Origin: Chrysophaeum taylorii
Lineage: Eukaryota; Sar; Pelagophyceae; Pelagomonadales; Pelagomonadaceae
Direction: 5' to 3'
NCBI GenBank assembly: GCA_029834535.1
Contig: JAQMWT010000037.1
Location: forward strand, 124,001 to 188,000
Length of the DNA stretch: 64,000 bases
Below, in pieces: positions 59,595 to 64,000 of the stretch. The first letter of the stretch is position 1; each line of letters begins with the position of its first letter. A model generated the notes under the pieces. That model was not told the origin of the DNA, ran no database searches, and saw only the letters and a list, made by a program, of their open reading frames with translations. The translations under genes were made by a program, and so were the position numbers.

Positions 59595-60735
59595 ATGGGT
59601 TCCTCTCTTTTGTGGGACATCTCCGCGCATCAACACTACCATCTAGCTTCTCGTCACAGGCTTGCCTTCATGCATGATTCTGGCGAACTCGGACACCTCT
59701 TCCTAAGTCAAAGTGATCAGAATCAAGATATTCTACAAGAAGTCATGGACTATGATTTGCAGCACATCGATCACGTCGTGTTACAGCTCGTGACCGCCGA
59801 AGATATTGTCTATGAGCCCGAAAAGATTGTCGAACTCAAAGGACTCAGCGAAGAAGATAAGTTAAAGCATATCGCTTCGATTCGCAAAGAAATTGAAGGA
59901 TTGTGCTCCAACGGTGTCTTCAAGCTGGAACCTTTACCGCCCGACCGTTCGTCTATCTCGACGAAACTCGTGCTGAAGATCAAGTATTTTGCTGACGGCA
60001 CTCCGGACCGCTATAAAGCTCGTCTAGTCGCCCGAGGTTTCTTGGCACGTGTAGGCATTGACTTTTATGCCACATCCTCCCCAACCGCAATGCTTGCTAC
60101 CAACCGGCTACTGCTCGCCATCGCTGTGAAGCGCAAGCTCCCGGTCGCGCACGCGGACATTCCTCAGGCATTCATCCAATCGGCACTCGATCGCCCAGTA
60201 TGGATCGACTTTCCCCGAGGAATACGTATCTCGCCAAATCTTATCCAGCAGATACAGAAGAACCATCCAGAGTCGAAGCTCGCTCTCCGACTCGTCAAGG
60301 CTCTCTGTGGCCTCAAACAGTCAGATTTGTTGTGGAACATCAAACTCGACTCGTTCCTTCGACAACATGAGTTCGGAGGCTCACAAGTCGACACTTGCCT
60401 CTATATCAATTGGGATCGATCTATCAACAACTGGGTATTACTATCCGTTTCAGTCGATGACCTATTGATCACTGGTACCAACACTGCCAAAATCGCGTCT
60501 CTTCGCACCGCTCTGGAGACTGAATATGGCAAAGGTACGTGGCATGACAACATCAGATCCTTTCTTGGCATCGATGTTCACTACAATGTCTCCGCTGGTC
60601 ATCTCACTATGAATGTAGCAGCGAAGATCACTAAGATGCTCGCTGAGCATAAGCTCAACCTACATAGTCTAGATGTCCCCTATTTGGACATCCTCGCCCA
60701 AAAGCCTTCTACGAAATTTCTCTCCGACTTGGCAA
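59595..60735 (+). CDS. Element E reverse transcriptase region
   Basis: Copia RT motifs: SISTKLVLKIKYFADG, RYKARLVARGFLARVGIDFY, LPVAHADIPQAFIQSALDRP (palm Asp), LVKALCGLKQSDLLWN and LLSVSVDDLLITG (VDD). The C-terminal codons after about 60735 belong to the A4 LTR, not to the element. Confidence 0.85.
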
Positions 60736-61139
60736 AGTCCAGAGCGCTACACTACATTGTGTACGACACTGGAACTCCTTACTCCTCTCACACCTTTTTC
60801 TACTTGAGGGTTTTCTCTCCGTAGTACGGCTTTCCCGCTTCCTTCCTTACCCTTCCGCAATTATGATTTCCAGATTATGAAGTATTAGATCTGCAGTTCA
60901 CTTCCAACAAGGAGTAGGCCTCCAGGTGCGTACCGTCAGGTATGGGGTTTTCTGTTTAATTAACAGAGACTTCGTTCCTCGTTGTCAGTGTAAACGCTTC
61001 TATGGGACCTAATGTCCTTAAGTAGTTAGGGCCTAAATCCCTACCTTGTGTAGTAGCACGTGACAAGCGGAATGGTCTGTACACGCCTAAGACTGCACGC
61101 AGTCTCTACCATGTACCCGGAGAGGGTCAAATCTCTCCA
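60736..61139 (+). repeat. 5' LTR of element A4
   Basis: Starts tccagagcgctacac and ends aaatctctcca. It matches the A LTR in reverse orientation over its whole length, with moderate divergence. Confidence 0.85.
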
Positions 61140-61625
61140 GGTTATGGGCCCAGATGCGTAGTTGTGTCAGCCCAACTGTGTTGTACGTCTAAATGGAGTG
61201 ATCAATTTACGCCTGATCTCGAGTACAATGCGACAATGTGTTTGGCGGTGGTCTACTGTACATATTTGTTGTGTGGCGGTATGTGCCCACCAGTTAATTT
61301 GGTTTGTGACCGAGTTGGGTCGGCCACTGGTCATGTGCACTCGCATAACCAATAAAATTAAATTTTCCCCTACACAAGCCGCGGAAACTTGTACGGGTTT
61401 TTCCTTCTATTCCCCAACAAAAGACTGACTGCTCGAGAACTAATCCATTCTTCAGTCTCAAATCATCATGTTTAAATGGCATATTGATTTGTTTGGTCTT
61501 GTAAATAAGCCCACGCTTAAAATAGCGAACTGTACATACGCATCCGCATGTTAGAAACCCTTCATTCGAACATGTCAAGTTGCTTTATCACTCCTTTAAC
61601 CTACCTTGAACAGGTCATGATCATG

Positions 61626-64000
61626 TCAAAGCCTAAGCCGATATCCACTACGGATATCTATAAGCAGGAACAAATTCTCGTTGATAAGGTCAATGATGGT
61701 TTACGTTTCCAAGACAATTCAACTAAGGTCAGTTTGCAACTCGAAGTGCTTCGTAGGCACATGACAAGTCCATACGCGGACGCGTTGTTCTCCTTCGATT
61801 CGTATGACGCGTATACGCGGAATGCCCCAGAATATAACCAACTTCTCGAACACGAAGTTGATATCATTTTCTCCCAATGGAAAGCCGAGAAAATTAACGA
61901 ACTACATCTACCTAACGAAGATGCCCTGCCTGACTATCTCAAGACATGGCACATCAATCATACACATCAACTATCAGTCGATGCACGTAATGATCTCGAA
62001 CGACTTTTCTATCAAGAGTCATATAATCTTGTTCGACCCGAATTAAACGAGGATGTTAAGCGTGTCCTCACTCTTTTAAATACCCGATTCCATAAATCAA
62101 TTGTGTATGATTCGTCTCTAACCAATATATCCTTCTCCGGTCTTTCTAATGCCGACTGGATTAAACACTGCGAAACCTATGCGTTTTTTTTGTACACGTT
62201 TTTCAACTTGGAATCTCAAGATCGCCCTGCCCTCGCCATGTGGCCGCAGTTGAAGAAAATTTACTCGTTTACAGCGCATCCCAATAAAACGCGTGCTTTG
62301 ATGCTGTTATCCTATCATTATTATGAAACTGTATCCTGTACGGATGTCACTGAACTTAAATCTCAATTCAATCGAATGTCCTTAAATGTCAATTGGTATG
62401 CTCATGTATTTGTCGAACAACTTCTTGCTTTCCAAACTCAGGCAAGTCAATTGAACACAGACGAAGCATCAATTCAATTTAATGATTCCATAATCGCACT
62501 TAAAGCTCATGAAGAGCTTTACCGTCTTTACGCAAATCTATCTGACCACGAGCGCTACTCTCAGTCCCTATTAGAATGGTGCAAACTTCACGAAACACGC
62601 TCGGGAAACAACTCGACTCGTGATCCTGACGTTTTAAAGCTAGTTGATCCCAATGATGTTCGCCCGTTATTGGAGTTCTTGTTATAGATATACAATGAGA
62701 CAAAATTCTCATCTAACCGACGCTTGGATAAACCCGCATCATGGATTCCATATATCCCTGGTACTACCGCTACCAAGCCACCTAAAGTATTGCGGATGGA
62801 CACCATTCATCAGTCCCACGACTCTCTAAACAACGCTTATTCATTGTTAGCTACCGTCGCTGGACAGTCTAGCTTTAATGCTCGTAAGCTTCGTAACGCA
62901 AAAGACAAGGCGTCGACAATTTCACCTCGGGGCACATCCTACTATCGCCCACCTTCTAATTATAATGTCAAAGGTACCAGTTTTGATCGTCCTGTCTACT
63001 CACAATCCACTAATCGCAATTCACGCTCTAACATGTCATTAATGGATCGAGCTACTTATCAAGTAGACCGTCTTCGCCATCTGTTTAATAAGTTACAGGA
63101 AGCAAATCCCAATCCCAAATCCTTCAACCAATTCTAAAATAGTACAAGAAGAAATGAAGAGCTTACTAAGTACTCTCTGGACCACTGCTTCTCAAGCTTC
63201 TACACAGACTCTCGATCCAGAAGAAGCCACCCAAGTTCACCTATACCTATCACGAGTTGATACAATGTCCAACACCATCTCGAACCTTCTAGAGACAGAT
63301 AAAGAGTCTCACATCGTAGAAGAAAAGGATCAAGTTGAAATTTCTGCTCCTGCAGCGTCCCCCAGTGATGCGGATCAGAGGGGGACTGCTGAAACTGAAA
63401 AGATGTTTCACACTTTTCTATCTATCAAAGATGATGAAATCGACAATATTCCTCAACCGCTACAGCAGCATATAAATGCTAAAGCACAGAATGCTGTCGT
63501 TCGTCGTCAAGCTCGGGAAACTTCTTTGCACTCTGAGCTTCCCAATAATCAACAAAACGAAGAAAACGAGGATGGTACAGATCCCCCTGTGTTGCTCCCG
63601 AAATTAAAGAATGGTCTTACACTTTTTGTGGTACCTTCCGAACAAACGCAAAGTTTCATGACTCAGTATGTGTTTGGTCAAAGTTCTACACATGCTTGTT
63701 ATGCAACAATGCTTAAACTGTATAATGAATACAACTTACCATTAATGACTACGCCTGGATATGCTGATACGTGCGCTTCTCAACATGTGGTTAACTTTAA
63801 ACGTTACGCCGACCCACTACATATCGTTAAACTGCCCGAATCCTTGTCACCCGCAATCCAGACGGCTACAGACACCCAAAGTATCACTCATGCCATGATA
63901 ATGAGAACAGTCATCCCTGCTCTTCCAAAGCATCCTAACGTTGGATATGAAGCTAGATGTTGCTCTTTTCCTACCCAAACAAAATCAACATAGCGATCCT
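61626..64000 (+). other. Element A4 Gag-protease region (partial)
   Basis: Encodes the counterpart of the A Gag (KPISTTDIYKQEQILVDK onwards) and, near 63750, the protease motif TPGYADTCASQHVVNF. The Gag sequence is well conserved with A, which supports these being real element genes. Treated as fossil. Confidence 0.8.

Larger units (their letters stand above)
54733..60735 (+). mobile_element. E: broken copia-type element interrupted by H5
   Basis: The 5' LTR is 54733-54929 (TAGAGATAG ... TTCTCTA, 197 bases). Then come a diverged iMet-type primer site, Gag (from 55015), a protease region (57420-57737), a post-integrase linker (58817-59575) and an RT (59595-60735). The integrase is missing. 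A piece of an inverted E-type LTR and Helitron-like H5 lie between protease and linker. The RT ends at the A4 LTR, so RNase H and the 3' LTR are lost. Broken, with multiple breaks. Confidence 0.8.
60736..64000 (+). mobile_element. A4: second A-type element, plus strand, running out of the window
   Basis: The 5' LTR is 60736-61139 (404 bases), the primer site ggttatgggcccag 61140-61153, the leader to about 61620, then the Gag-protease region to the window edge. It is related to element A throughout. The part that would hold the methyltransferase-like frame lies beyond base 64000. It is broken, with a few breaks in what is visible. Confidence 0.85.

Overview
The window looks like nuclear DNA of a GC-rich, intron-poor single-celled eukaryote, most likely a microalga. 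I base this on a Ku70 homologue, a PRA1-family gene with a 55-base GT-AG intron, formylglycine-type sulfatase and sulfotransferase genes, and a dense load of Ty1/copia, LINE and Helitron-type repeats. The exact lineage (stramenopile, haptophyte or other) cannot be fixed from the sequence alone.

Bases 1-14,500 are the host part. In order they hold the C-terminal end of Ku70 (+), a perfect 12 x 15-base minisatellite inside a possible gene remnant, a sulfotransferase (-), a large protein of unknown function with an acidic tail (+), a sulfatase (+), a conserved secreted-like protein of unknown family (+), a PRA1/Rab-acceptor gene (+) and, converging on it, an MFS transporter (-). Spacers of 0.3-1.7 kb carry microsatellites, a short direct repeat and possible SINE-like sequence.

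Bases 14,750-28,350 are a GC-rich repeat field. Four copies of a Helitron/Helentron-like family (H1-H4) carry a decayed Pif1-helicase tail and a GGTGAACTTACTGG-type repeat tail. A LINE with reverse transcriptase and a possible restriction-type endonuclease sits twice inside the TTTG/TCTG tract of these elements. A 258-base hAT-like MITE is inserted in H3. Between them lies a GC-rich copia element (G, 19,572-24,814), followed by minisatellites and a SINE-like piece.

Bases 28,350-64,000 are a nest of more AT-rich copia-type LTR elements: D1, B, A, A2, C2, D', C, A3, D2, E and A4. The 12.1-kb minus-strand element A (31,250-43,397) carries Gag-protease, integrase, reverse transcriptase and RNase H, a third reading frame (ORF3) shared with the D type, and a reading frame between protease and integrase with the ordered motifs of a cytosine-C5 DNA methyltransferase. 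That last reading frame is the most notable discovery here. Element C (44,972-52,715) is a large element without recognisable pol domains. It has an exact 5-base target duplication and lies inside an older D-type LTR. All LTR families with a visible leader appear to use the same primer site, complementary to the anticodon arm of initiator tRNA-Met. All the LTR elements are treated here as fossils.
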